Counted from the stretch's first letter, positions 24,737-32,320 are shown. The stretch is 36,527 nucleotides of DNA from Candidatus Martarchaeota archaeon (GCA_023379055.1 JAMCSX010000018.1:1-36527), one strand, 5' to 3'. Numbers and translations: made by a program. The notes: a model not told the origin generated them from the sequence alone.

Positions 24737-25393
24737 ATGAACCCTAGTTTCATAAAATGGATAGGCCATGCAAGCTTCCTTCTCACGCTAAACGGGAAGA
24801 ATGTCTACATAGATCCGTTCAACCTGCGCAATACCCGGACACACGCCGATGTCATATTAATAACGCATCCGCACTTTGACCATCTCAGCGAGAAGGACAT
24901 AAAATTAATAGCCGACGGCAAAACCAAGGTATTCGTTCCAAAGGACAGTATATCCAAGATACCTGTGGGGGATGTCGTTGGGGTTGAATCAAACTGCCAC
25001 TACTCGCACGAAGGGCTGGAATTTGACACGGTACCTGCATACAATGTAGTAGAGAACAGGGTCCATTTCCATCCTAAAGAAAATGGGTGGGTCGGATACG
25101 TTCTTGATATAAACGGAACGAAAGTGTACCATGCAGGCGATACCGACTTCATAAAGGACATGACGAAGATAGTGACCGGGCTTGCACTGCTTCCAATCGG
25201 GGGTACGTATGTCATGGACATAGACGAGGCAATAGTCGCATCAAAGTCCTTTAAGGCAGAGAAGATTGCACCCATACACTACAAAAACCTGCTTGGAAAG
25301 GGAGGGTCTGCGGCCGCCGAGGAGAAATTTTTAAACGGCGTCAAGAACGGCATAATACTAAAGGAAATAGAAGAGCCAACCTACTCATTTTAG
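24737..25393 (+). CDS. Metal-dependent hydrolase of the UPF0173 / metallo-beta-lactamase superfamily
   Basis: This is a 218-residue protein (two more residues if the ATG at 24731 is used). The metal-binding motif is THPHFDHLS, with a further metal ligand in VYHAGDTDF and the terminal histidine in IAPIHYKN. The opening IKWIGHASFLLTLNGKNVYIDPF is characteristic of the UPF0173 group, which includes L-ascorbate-6-phosphate-lactonase-like proteins of unproved substrate. The start is supported by the TATA spacing. The gene overlaps the 3' end of the convergent ksgA by nine bases. Confidence 0.92.
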   Translation: MNPSFIKWIGHASFLLTLNGKNVYIDPFNLRNTRTHADVILITHPHFDHLSEKDIKLIADGKTKVFVPKDSISKIPVGDVVGVESNCHYSHEGLEFDTVPAYNVVENRVHFHPKENGWVGYVLDINGTKVYHAGDTDFIKDMTKIVTGLALLPIGGTYVMDIDEAIVASKSFKAEKIAPIHYKNLLGKGGSAAAEEKFLNGVKNGIILKEIEEPTYSF

Positions 25394-26170
25394 GCCTGCC
25401 TCAAGCTCTTTGGCTATCTCCAGTATCTGTGAAGGATTCAGCTTAAACACGCGTTGACCGCTGTTGCTTACGGCATCTGCGATCCTTGTTGCCCTATCCC
25501 TGCCTATTTTAAGGTAGGATCTTGAGTCTATTATAGCGTTTCTTACGGTCTTCTTCTTATGCTGCATTACCAGCCCTATCATCTCTGTCTGGCGCGCAGT
25601 TATGTGCACATTGAGCGGCTTAATATATATCACCACCGAGTCAACTTTGGGTATTGGCCTGAAATTTCCTCGTGGCACCTTTATTACCTGATTTATCCTG
25701 AACATCAGCGAGGCCACAACGCTGAGTCTTGAATAATTGGGTGTATCGGGCTTTGCCATCATATGCTGCACAAATTCCTTCTGAAGGCAAAGCACCGCCT
25801 GCATCCTTTTTTCAGCCAGCCAGCCTATCATCTTGCTTGAGAGATTGTATGGTATGTTGGATATCACTATGTCTACCTTGCCGAAACCAAGTTTTTTGTT
25901 GCTCATGCTAAAAAAATCGCCGTTTATCAAAACTAAGTTAGCGAAGCCCATCTCGCTCTTTAATATTTCGTATAATGAGGAGTCCTTCTCAACGGCGATC
26001 ACCCTCTTTGCATTCTTGCATAACTCCCTCGTAAGCATTCCGGTGCCAGGCCCAATCTCCAGCACGACTTTGTCATACGCATGCGCAGCTTCGGCCTCTG
26101 CAATGCGCTGATTGACTAGGAATACCTGGCCAAGAGCCCTTTTGCTTCTTATCTCTCCGAAGAAATTCAT
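25385..26170 (-). CDS. ksgA: 16S rRNA dimethyladenosine transferase (KsgA/Dim1)
   Basis: This is a 261-residue protein from the ATG at 26170; a TTG at 26179 would add three residues. The SAM-binding motif VVLEIGPGTGMLTREL and the catalytic motif ISNIPYNLSSK identify a KsgA/Dim1 N6-adenine dimethyltransferase acting on the two adjacent adenosines in the 3' hairpin of 16S rRNA. RSKRALGQVFLVNQRI at the N-terminus is the RNA-entry segment. The C-terminal all-alpha domain has PKVDSVVI and KKKTVRNAI. It diverges from the pilin-like gene with 49 bases between start codons. Confidence 0.95.
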   Translation of the reverse strand: MNFFGEIRSKRALGQVFLVNQRIAEAEAAHAYDKVVLEIGPGTGMLTRELCKNAKRVIAVEKDSSLYEILKSEMGFANLVLINGDFFSMSNKKLGFGKVDIVISNIPYNLSSKMIGWLAEKRMQAVLCLQKEFVQHMMAKPDTPNYSRLSVVASLMFRINQVIKVPRGNFRPIPKVDSVVIYIKPLNVHITARQTEMIGLVMQHKKKTVRNAIIDSRSYLKIGRDRATRIADAVSNSGQRVFKLNPSQILEIAKELEAGLK

Positions 26171-26187
26171 CTCAACCAAAACAACTA

Positions 26188-26198
26188 TTTTATTAAAT
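26188..26198 (+). promoter_or_regulatory. TATA box for a leaderless transcript of the pilin-like gene
   Basis: TTTTATTAAAT is centred 26-27 bases before the ATG at 26220, the distance expected when the mRNA starts at the initiation codon. No Shine-Dalgarno site precedes the ATG. Confidence 0.55.
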
Positions 26199-26219
26199 CT
26201 AAGTGCATCTCTCTTATTG

Positions 26220-26741
26220 ATGCACGGCAGCAGCAGGCTTCAATCTGCGATTGAATTCCTCACTACCTACGGATTCATGATAACAATACTTACATTGCTG
26301 GTTATTATAATAATCTATGTTGCTACTCCTGTCTCGCACGTATTTCCGTCACAGTGCAATGCATACGGGGGCTTCGTATGTGCAGAGGCTGCTTATTACT
26401 CAAACACCGCAGCCAATAATGCAAATGTAGTAATCTTCCTCTCGAATTCCGGAAGCTCGCCAACAAACATAATAGGGATTAATGTAATAATAAATGGTCA
26501 TACGATGCAGGGAACTTGCAGTCCGTCATTTCTTGTTCCCGGGTCAAATACCCTATGTATTGCCACATCCGATACCGCTATACCCCAGGGAAGCCAGATC
26601 ACCGGTCAGTTTGCAGTTGCAGGCCAATCATGCAATTCAGGAGTAAGCCAATTCTCCCAGGAAAGCTGCAGTTTCATAAATGCACAATATGCTGGTTCAT
26701 TCCTGACGTATGCTGGCGGATCACACTACGGCACCACATAG
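26220..26741 (+). CDS. Type IV pilin-like secreted protein with class III signal peptide
   Basis: This 173-residue protein starts MHGSSRLQSAIEFLTTYGF and then has a hydrophobic helix (about 13-36, ending in LTLLVIIIIYVA). A short basic N-terminus, QSAIEFL at the start of the helix and the hydrophobic stretch are the archaeal class III prepilin pattern cleaved by a PibD/FlaK-type peptidase, probably just before Q8. The remainder is a Ser/Asn/Ala-rich extracellular domain with five or six cysteines (C in SQCNAYGGFVCAEA, GTCSPS, NTLCIA, QSCNS, ESCSF), suggesting disulfides. No pilus assembly ATPase or platform gene is nearby. Upstream in-frame codons from 26112 are not used, as shown by the TATA spacing. 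Confidence 0.82.
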   Translation: MHGSSRLQSAIEFLTTYGFMITILTLLVIIIIYVATPVSHVFPSQCNAYGGFVCAEAAYYSNTAANNANVVIFLSNSGSSPTNIIGINVIINGHTMQGTCSPSFLVPGSNTLCIATSDTAIPQGSQITGQFAVAGQSCNSGVSQFSQESCSFINAQYAGSFLTYAGGSHYGTT

Positions 26742-26745
26742 CCCC

Positions 26746-26813
26746 AGCTACAAAATAACCTGTGTCTGTGGCTTTCAAAGAGCCGCATGCCAGTTTGAAC
26801 CTAGGTTGTAGCT
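26746..26813. repeat. Inverted repeat between convergent pilin-like and pelota genes
   Basis: AGCTACAA (26746-26753) and TTGTAGCT (26806-26813) form an 8-bp inverted repeat enclosing a 52-base loop, with a short inner GGCT/AGCC pairing. The right arm overlaps the last codons of pelota. It may act as a bidirectional 3'-end structure for the two converging genes. I checked it as a tRNA and found no proper T-arm. Confidence 0.35.
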
Positions 26814-27820
26814 ATGCCCTTGAAGTTTTTAAGCTGTATGCCTGCATCATCCTGTGAATTGAAAATCTCTATGTGTATGCCAAGCTTGTCTGCGTTGTCA
26901 AGCAGCTCCTTTATTTGGCCATCATTTATTATGTCGTCGTTTACCAGTATGGCGGATATGACATGTTTGTCAAGATGCTTCCGTATTCCATCTATCCCGT
27001 AAAAAGAGCTACCAGTCCTTATTCCTATCATAAGCCTGTTCATGTACTCAAATTCTCTCCTCACGTGCTCATTCTCAAGAACCTTTGAAACCGTATCACT
27101 TTGCATCACTTCACGTATTCCTGATCTTTCTGCATCGCTTGCAGGCGCATAAACGAGCCTTTTTTTGATTTCTATGCCCATGTCGGATACGTATTTTCTT
27201 ATGTCATCCTTTGTAAATCCCGGTCCAGCAATAACTACTATGTCCACACTAAGGTTGTTTGCTGCGGCAATCACGCTCTTGAAGTACTCCTCGCGCTGTC
27301 TCTCGAAGTCCTTCATCTTCATCCTCTTGCTCAGCCTGCTGTACAGCTCAGAGACAATCTCTATCCCATACCCCTTTATGTAGGCTACCAGCGCTTTCTC
27401 ATCATCAAGAACTATTATCCCAAGCCTTGGCCTCTTCGAGTCTATCACCGCCTGCCTTATTCTCTTCAATATGTAGTCCTTCCACTCACCCTTGTGCACA
27501 TCTATCACATCACCCGCTGCGATATTGAGCGTATGATAGCTGCCGAGAGTCACGAACTCCTCTGGTTTGCCGGAGACTATCTTGCCGGACAGTCTCAGCC
27601 TTCCCGCATTTTTATCTATCTCGGAGCGTTCCACAGTAATTCTGACCAGCACGTCCTTCTGCTCCCCTATGTCGCCTTCATTAGGCCTGAATCTCCTTGT
27701 AGTGCGCGATTCAACAACGTCATTCTTGGATATTATTATCGCAAGCACGTAGAGGTCTTCTATCGACTGCGGCTCTACCTTGAGGAAACTGCTCACATTG
27801 TTAAACCTTATAACGCGCAT
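26801..27820 (-). CDS. pelA: mRNA surveillance protein pelota
   Basis: This 339-residue protein has the three pelota domains: the N-terminal Sm-like domain (about 1-125, with the FRPNEGDIGEQKDVLVRITVE basic loop region), the central domain (VDIVVIAGPGFTKDDIRKYV), and the C-terminal domain ending in IEIFNSQDDAGIQLKNFKGIA, close to the eRF1 fold. It lacks the GGQ of eRF1, as expected. It rescues stalled ribosomes with the aEF1A or ABCE1 partners. It has its own TATA element about 34 bases upstream and is transcribed away from the C39-like/Pcc1/L15e genes in the same direction. Confidence 0.95.
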   Translation of the reverse strand: MRVIRFNNVSSFLKVEPQSIEDLYVLAIIISKNDVVESRTTRRFRPNEGDIGEQKDVLVRITVERSEIDKNAGRLRLSGKIVSGKPEEFVTLGSYHTLNIAAGDVIDVHKGEWKDYILKRIRQAVIDSKRPRLGIIVLDDEKALVAYIKGYGIEIVSELYSRLSKRMKMKDFERQREEYFKSVIAAANNLSVDIVVIAGPGFTKDDIRKYVSDMGIEIKKRLVYAPASDAERSGIREVMQSDTVSKVLENEHVRREFEYMNRLMIGIRTGSSFYGIDGIRKHLDKHVISAILVNDDIINDGQIKELLDNADKLGIHIEIFNSQDDAGIQLKNFKGIATT

Positions 27821-27849
27821 TATCCCGATAAAATAATGCAGGACTAAAG

Positions 27850-27857
27850 TTAAAAAG
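27850..27857 (-). promoter_or_regulatory. Probable TATA box of pelota
   Basis: On the minus strand CTTTTTAA is centred about 34 bases before the pelota ATG, which predicts a leader of about eight bases. Confidence 0.45.
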
Positions 27858-27862
27858 CCGAC

Positions 27863-27881
27863 CAGGACCTAAGATGTCCTG
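27863..27881 (-). terminator. Possible terminator hairpin of the L15e-Pcc1-C39 unit
   Basis: CAGGAC and GTCCTG pair across a 7-base loop spanning the stop codon of the C39-like gene. On the minus strand a T-rich run (CTTTTTAA) follows after about seven bases. The run also serves as the candidate pelota TATA box, so the two signals would overlap. Confidence 0.35.
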
Positions 27882-28291
27882 CTGAATATGGCATAGATGG
27901 GCCTTCCAGGCAGCCTCTTGCGGAATCCAGCAATCGCATGATCCGGATCCATGTCTCGCGTGCCGAAATTTATCCACAGACCCATCCATCCTTTCCCTAC
28001 CCTGCACAAATAATGCCCAAAAGGATAGCGTTTCGACCTTTTTATGAAAACAATGGTATTGTTGCCGAAATGCCCGGCCTTTACATACCTGTAATCATAC
28101 TCTTTACCGAATTTCTTCAAAGCCCTGACCATGTCCCTGCAAGAATATCCGCCCGTGGTTGCCTTATTCTCGTCGAATAACTTGTGCTTTGCATTCGTAT
28201 AGCTGATTCCAGTCACAAAGGCTACGCAGGCTATGCCGCACCCGAACGAGTCCTTTTGGGCGATTGGTATCCTCCTGCATTTATCCAACAA
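27869..28291 (-). CDS. Stand-alone C39-like cysteine peptidase
   Basis: This 140-residue protein resembles the papain-like C39 (double-glycine leader) peptidase domain. The oxyanion Gln and nucleophile are in IAQKDSFGCGIACVAFVTG (Q12, C18), the middle helix is YSCRDMVRALKKFG, the histidine is in YPFGHYLCRVG (H93), and the third residue is probably in GLWINFG (N108). It has no signal peptide, membrane segment or ABC transporter domain, so a bacteriocin-exporter role is unlikely. The target is unknown. It overlaps the upstream pcc1 gene by 11 bases, so it is expressed together with a tRNA-modification subunit and L15e. Confidence 0.7.
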   Translation of the reverse strand: MLDKCRRIPIAQKDSFGCGIACVAFVTGISYTNAKHKLFDENKATTGGYSCRDMVRALKKFGKEYDYRYVKAGHFGNNTIVFIKRSKRYPFGHYLCRVGKGWMGLWINFGTRDMDPDHAIAGFRKRLPGRPIYAIFSRTS

Positions 28292-28502
28292 GATCAGAGG
28301 TCTGGTCTATTATCCTTATCTGCTTTATTATGCTGCCCGCAATGGACATAAGCGCCTTTGGGCTGTCTGCATCGATCCTAACCTTAAGCAAACTACCCTC
28401 TGGTTTTATGCTTACCCTGCTGTTGCTAAAACGTTCCCCATCAAGAATTTCGAAATAATCCTTGGGATTGTCTAGTTCAATTGTAAGAGTCAGTTTAGGC
28501 AT
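28281..28502 (-). CDS. pcc1: KEOPS complex subunit Pcc1
   Basis: This 73-residue protein has one small alpha/beta domain. The C-terminal helix region IDADSPKALMSIAGSIIKQIRII matches the Pcc1/CTAG family, which forms the dimerisation core of the KEOPS complex that makes t6A37 in tRNAs. It starts six bases after the L15e stop and overlaps the C39-like gene. Other KEOPS subunits are not in the window. Small size makes the assignment somewhat less certain than for its neighbours. Confidence 0.8.
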   Translation of the reverse strand: MPKLTLTIELDNPKDYFEILDGERFSNSRVSIKPEGSLLKVRIDADSPKALMSIAGSIIKQIRIIDQTSDLVG

Positions 28503-28507
28503 GTCAA

Positions 28508-29026
28508 TTACTTTTTCTGTATGGAGTCCCTATGTGACCTGCCGGAGCTTGTAAGACCGCGGAATACTCTCCTATTCCTGTTGAGCACGCTCCTATAGAG
28601 CGCATCGGACCTTATGGCAGGATGCATTTTGTCAACAAGTATTGCCTCGAAGAATTTGTATGATCCATCCTCGCCGACATAATACGAGTTCATCACTTCA
28701 CAGTTTATATATTTTCTTGCAGCTCTTTCCTCGGCAATTGACTGCAGTGACTTCTCCATCGCAAAGAACCTTCCGCTCTTTGACGGCTTCCTTCCCTTTG
28801 CAGCCTTCTCTCTCTTCCTCAATCCCTTCCTTACCCTTATCCTAGCCAGTATGACCCCCTGTTTTGCCTTGTACCCCAGATTCCTGGCCCGTGACAAGTT
28901 TGTAGGCTTTTGTACCCTGAGTATTGGGGGTTCGCCTCTCCACTGCACAATCTTTGACTTCAGTGCGTCCGGCCTTTCTTTATATTCCTTCCTTATGGTT
29001 GAAGTTATCTGATTGTAACTGCTCAT
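28508..29026 (-). CDS. rpl15e: 50S ribosomal protein L15e
   Basis: The protein has 172 residues from the ATG at 29026. The frame continues 13 codons upstream without family similarity. YNQITSTIRKEYKERPD, the basic RVQKPTNLSRARNLGYKAKQG and RIRVRKGLRKREKAAKGRKPSKSGRF segments, and FRGLTSSGRSHR near the end are standard L15e. It is an archaeal/eukaryotic-specific large-subunit protein. The gene leads the L15e-Pcc1-C39 unit and follows priS by 46 bases on the same strand. Confidence 0.96.
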   Translation of the reverse strand: MSSYNQITSTIRKEYKERPDALKSKIVQWRGEPPILRVQKPTNLSRARNLGYKAKQGVILARIRVRKGLRKREKAAKGRKPSKSGRFFAMEKSLQSIAEERAARKYINCEVMNSYYVGEDGSYKFFEAILVDKMHPAIRSDALYRSVLNRNRRVFRGLTSSGRSHRDSIQKK

Positions 29027-29072
29027 AAAATCACTAAGATAGCACAAATTGCAAGAGTATATCAATACAAAG

Positions 29073-30242
29073 CTAAATAAAGTTTGTTATCTTTGCCATA
29101 CCTTTGAGATAGAGATATGTGCCAACGTACGTTGGCACCTTTATCTCCCCTCCGTACGGCCCGAATCTCTGTCCATTCATATGCAATGGGTTGTCAGTCT
29201 TTGCAGATATCCTCACGAATCCCTTCCTAAAGGCTATTGCATCCTTCATCGGATCGAAATCATGCAGATCCTTTGCTGAATGCAACTTTTTTGCTATTAG
29301 TCCGCTCCCTCCATGTATTGAATTGGCAAGCCTCAAAAGATGGGTCGGGTCATTTGTGACATTACTGTCTATCCTATCGCTCTGGCTCACCGCCTGCCTG
29401 TCAAGTATATTCCTCCAGAAACTTGCCTTGCTCTTTATGTACACCATATCCCAATTCCCATTTGCAATCCCCATCTGTACCAAAGCCCTGTTCTTCCAAA
29501 GCCTTGCAGCAGTCGGCCTGTCTATTCCCAGACCTATGAGTGCGTTTATCCCTTCATTAAGGCTTTTTATAAAACTTCTTGCTATCTTTCCCCTCCATCC
29601 TTTGTCTTCTGGTCTCGGGCCAACTAGCTTCTCCCCGCGCATTCCCGCTGTGGGAAATATGTCCCCAAAATCAATTCCTATGCCTGCAATATAGTCTGTT
29701 ATCTGTTTTCTTGCAGCGGCATCCAACATGATAACGTCCTTGTCCTTTACATGCACGTGATAGCCTCTGTTTCCGCTGAAATTCACCTGCATCTCTTCCT
29801 CGGAGAATCCAAAATCCGGAATTAGAAAGTCATATATCAGTTTTATTGTCTCGTCTCGCACCTTATCCAGACATGTTGGACATATCCACTGCCTACCATG
29901 CTTTGACTGGCATTGCAGGTTCATGTCAGTCACATCAAGGTCAAAGACAAGCTCAGATCCTATCCATCCCTTTCTTTCCATTGGTCTCTTCTCTGGAAAC
30001 CTGTAATATGCAGATGATGACGAGACATAAGGCACAGCGTTATTCGACAGGTACTCCTTCAGAATGCGTTCATTTCCAAACGACATGTGCCTCTTCGATA
30101 TCTTTACATCAAAGTTTCCCACTCCAAACTCACGTTCCACTATCCTGTCCGGTGCAATCCCCGCGCAATTCCTGTAGTAATCTGATATAAGTCTATTGAC
30201 AATATCAAGACCAGGATCCTTCACTGTAGGTGACGTCGGCAT
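29073..30242 (-). CDS. priS: DNA primase small (catalytic) subunit PriS
   Basis: This 389-residue protein starts at MPTSPTVKDPG; the upstream in-frame start at 30293 would read through promoter-like A/T sequence. The catalytic acid pair is in ELVFDLDVTD (D101, D103), zinc ligands are in C111/H115/WICPTC (C121, C124), and SGNRGYHVHV (156-165) is the nucleotide-binding SGGRGxH variant. DPTHLLRLANSIHGGSGL is the conserved C-terminal block. It synthesises RNA primers with PriL, which is not in the window. It is a separate gene rather than a fused small-large primase as in some nanoarchaea. A TATA-like element lies about 35 bases upstream. Confidence 0.95.
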   Translation of the reverse strand: MPTSPTVKDPGLDIVNRLISDYYRNCAGIAPDRIVEREFGVGNFDVKISKRHMSFGNERILKEYLSNNAVPYVSSSSAYYRFPEKRPMERKGWIGSELVFDLDVTDMNLQCQSKHGRQWICPTCLDKVRDETIKLIYDFLIPDFGFSEEEMQVNFSGNRGYHVHVKDKDVIMLDAAARKQITDYIAGIGIDFGDIFPTAGMRGEKLVGPRPEDKGWRGKIARSFIKSLNEGINALIGLGIDRPTAARLWKNRALVQMGIANGNWDMVYIKSKASFWRNILDRQAVSQSDRIDSNVTNDPTHLLRLANSIHGGSGLIAKKLHSAKDLHDFDPMKDAIAFRKGFVRISAKTDNPLHMNGQRFGPYGGEIKVPTYVGTYLYLKGMAKITNFI

Positions 30243-30272
30243 ATCAACGTATATATATATCCATGTGGCACC

Positions 30273-30280
30273 AATAAATA
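30273..30280. promoter_or_regulatory. Shared A/T element between divergent priS and the 30312 gene
   Basis: AATAAATA lies in the 69-base divergent gap. Its centre is about 35 bases from both the priS ATG (30242) and the ATG at 30312. It could serve as TATA box in either direction; a separate CATAAAAGG lies closer to the plus-strand gene. Confidence 0.35.
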
Positions 30281-30311
30281 ACTTCAGTAACATAAAAGGT
30301 TGCGGGATTAC

Positions 30312-30554
30312 ATGCTAAAATCTGGTAAAGGCAACAGGGAACTTCTGAACGACTATGCCATGCTTGACGGCATGTCACGGCAGCTTGCGGCTCACCAGAG
30401 GAAGATATTTGGCATCGGCAAAAGGCTTGTGGAGAGGGCGAGCCAGAGTGACATATCAGAAGGCCTCATAGATAACCTCGACATGGTAATTGCACACATG
30501 AAGAAGGCCCAGAAGGAGATAGAGACTGCAAAAAGGAGATTGAAGAAGATCTGA
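30312..30554 (+). CDS. Small coiled-coil protein of unknown function
   Basis: This is an 80-residue protein from the ATG at 30312; a TTG at 30300 would add four residues. It is almost entirely helical and charged, with heptad-like leucine/isoleucine spacing in LLNDYAMLDGMSRQLAAHQRK and LIDNLDMVIAHMKKAQKEIETAKRRLKKI, so a helical hairpin or coiled coil is likely. No family is recognised. The stop abuts the ATG of pth2, which supports real translation and co-expression. Confidence 0.72.
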   Translation: MLKSGKGNRELLNDYAMLDGMSRQLAAHQRKIFGIGKRLVERASQSDISEGLIDNLDMVIAHMKKAQKEIETAKRRLKKI

Positions 30555-30914
30555 ATGGAGGAAGAGCTGAAGCAAGCAATAGTAATAAGGAGCGACATAG
30601 ACATGGGCAAGGGGAAGGCAGTGGCGCAGGGCGCGCATGCATCCCTGATGGGCTATCTCGAGACCGCGAAAGAGCACAAGGATATTGCCGATAAGTGGAT
30701 AAGGGACGGGGAGAGAAAGATAGTACTTAAGATAGACAGCGAGGAGAAGCTGAAGAGGCTTGCGGAGGCATTGAAATACAAGGGCATACCGTGTGCGCTG
30801 GTATCCGATGCGGGGCTTACGCAGTTACCCCCTGGCACAGTAACCGCCCTTGGCATAGGCCCGTGGAAGAGATCCGAGATAGACTTCTTCACGTCATCGC
30901 TGAAACTTCTATGA
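30555..30914 (+). CDS. pth2: Peptidyl-tRNA hydrolase, archaeal type Pth2
   Basis: This 119-residue protein has the Pth2 motifs: LKQAIVIRSDIDMGKGKAVAQGAHAS near the start, with conserved Lys and His, then GIPCALVSDAGLTQLPPGTVTALGIGP and a final basic segment. It cleaves the ester bond of stray peptidyl-tRNAs. It abuts the coiled-coil gene upstream and lies 13 bases before the RimK-like gene. Confidence 0.97.
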   Translation: MEEELKQAIVIRSDIDMGKGKAVAQGAHASLMGYLETAKEHKDIADKWIRDGERKIVLKIDSEEKLKRLAEALKYKGIPCALVSDAGLTQLPPGTVTALGIGPWKRSEIDFFTSSLKLL

Positions 30915-30927
30915 CGCTGGTAATTCC

Positions 30928-31827
30928 ATGGACATAGGCGTAATAACCCCTTCCAACAGCACCGAGGGCAGCGAGACAAAGGACATCATATCTGCAATCA
31001 GGAAGTCCGGGAACACCCCGGTCCCGATAAACATACAGAACATTGTGGTAAAAATCGGAAGGGGTGGGGTAGTCCCGCATTGCCTCTCTGAGTTCACAAA
31101 AGAGTCGCGCATAGATCTGGACTGCGCGGTATTCAGGCACATAGGCATAATAAACGACTACGAGCAGTTCGGTCAGAGGATATGGGCAGTAAGATCAATG
31201 GAGATGAACGGCATGCGCACTGTCAACAACATACTCAGCTGGGTGAGGGCAAGCGACAAGCTAGGAACGCTTATGGAACTATCAGCGCACGGGATCAGAG
31301 TGCCGCAGACAATGTCTGGGGAGAGTTTCTTCTCTGGATACGCGGCGGTAAAGGAATTCGGGAGTGCAGTTGTGAAGCCTCTTAGAAGCGGAAAGGGTCT
31401 TGGAGTGTTCAAGGTCGACGACCCTGACGTCGCAATGCACATATTCAGCTATTTCACCAACCTGAGCAAGCCAATATACGTGCAGAAGTACCTTGACAAG
31501 GTTGGCGGAGGTGACTACCGCGTGGTAGTGGTGGGCGGAGGCGTGATAGGCGCAGAGTACAGGAAGGGGACAGGATGGAAGAGCAACGTGGCGCAGGGCG
31601 CAAAGGCAAGGGCAGTAAAGCCTTCTGCAGAGCTGTCCGAACTTGCGATAAAGGCAGCTGAGGCAATGGGATTGGATTATGCGGGGGTTGACATAGCAGA
31701 GACAAAAGGGGGTTACTTCGTATTGGAGACAAATCCCACTGTGGCCTGGGCAGCGTTCAAAAAAACCACCGGAATAAATCCCGCAGAGCACATAGTCAGG
31801 CATGCAATAAGGAGGAGCAGGTTGTGA
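30928..31827 (+). CDS. RimK-like ATP-grasp ligase
   Basis: This 299-residue protein has an N-terminal pre-ATP-grasp domain, then the ATP-grasp fold with VVKPLRSGKGLGVFKV as the ATP loop, YVQKYLDKVGGGDYRVVVVGG, and the metal-binding end FVLETNPTVAW (Glu and Asn). It belongs with RimK/LysX/MptN/CofF enzymes that add amino acids, often glutamate, to a carboxyl group. The acceptor is not readable; LysW-type carrier or coenzyme genes are not nearby. It is the last intact gene before the degraded region. Its 3' end reads GGAGGAGCAGG and the stop is TGA. Confidence 0.88.
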   Translation: MDIGVITPSNSTEGSETKDIISAIRKSGNTPVPINIQNIVVKIGRGGVVPHCLSEFTKESRIDLDCAVFRHIGIINDYEQFGQRIWAVRSMEMNGMRTVNNILSWVRASDKLGTLMELSAHGIRVPQTMSGESFFSGYAAVKEFGSAVVKPLRSGKGLGVFKVDDPDVAMHIFSYFTNLSKPIYVQKYLDKVGGGDYRVVVVGGGVIGAEYRKGTGWKSNVAQGAKARAVKPSAELSELAIKAAEAMGLDYAGVDIAETKGGYFVLETNPTVAWAAFKKTTGINPAEHIVRHAIRRSRL

Positions 31828-31837
31828 TTCTGAAGTC

Positions 31838-31971
31838 AGTACAACGATACAGCTAGAGAAAGTACCTGAGAGAGACTTAACAAGCTAAAGATTTACAAAC
31901 ACGCAACTTATGACGAGATAATAAACGCATTGATAGACCTTATGCCTGTGGAGGATGGGGAAGGAAAGTAA
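31838..31971 (+). pseudogene. Frameshifted VapB/RHH-like antitoxin remnant
   Basis: One frame from 31838 reads STTIQLEKVPERDLTS then a stop at 31886. The frame shifted by two bases from about 31870 reads ERLNKLKIYKHATYDEIINALIDL and ends at TAA 31969-31971. Joined, they give the usual archaeal antitoxin pattern TTIQLxKxxxERLxxLKIxxxxTYDEIINxLI. A usable start codon is absent and one frame change lies around 31865-31870, so this is a dead gene. It begins 10 bases after the ATP-grasp stop. Confidence 0.65.
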
Positions 31972-32064
31972 CGAGGTTGGGGGAATGTTCAGGTATTCAA
32001 AATTGGCTACCACAACTTATTGAGCAAGTACAAAAAACAGCATCAGCCTACGCAATCAAATCAT

Positions 32065-32246
32065 TTAGTACATATTTTTCTTATGCCCCATTGTCCTAAT
32101 CAACACTTTCTTCCTAAGTTCATCAATGTCCGCAATCATCTGGTAATTCTCAACTCTCAGTTTGTACTCTGGATGACCCGATAATTGTTTGAAAAATAAT
32201 GCGGATTATCTGTCGCAGAACCACATTTTTTTAGAATAAGTGAGAG
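32065..32246 (-). pseudogene. Frameshifted RelE/ParE-family toxin remnant
   Basis: On the minus strand the 3' part reads FKQLSGHPEYKLRVENYQMIADID followed by KKVLIRTMGHKKNMY and a TAA stop at 32065-32067, the typical C-terminal half of an archaeal RelE toxin with the GHRKxxY-like end. Upstream, a different frame gives LKKCGSATDNPHYF, the usual DNPHYF segment that should join directly to FKQLSG, so a frameshift lies near 32193. The N-terminal third is missing before the hairpin at 32252. Confidence 0.65.
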
Positions 32247-32251
32247 CTTTC

Positions 32252-32268
32252 CCCCGACCTCGTCGGGG
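32252..32268. repeat. GC-rich hairpin
   Basis: CCCCGAC and GTCGGGG form a perfect 7-bp stem with a 3-base loop in an A/T-rich neighbourhood. It marks the truncated N-terminal side of the RelE remnant and may be a transposon-end hairpin or a terminator-like relic. Confidence 0.45.
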
Positions 32269-32320
32269 TGACTACCTAATCCTACAATAAATATATGCCT
32301 TGCCATCGAAAAATTAGTGA

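Noticed and set aside
26741-26815. Possible tRNA on the minus strand between the pilin-like and pelota genes
   Set aside because: A GGTTCAAAC-like stretch is present but its flanks do not form a T stem and no acceptor or anticodon arm fits; only an inverted repeat is supported.
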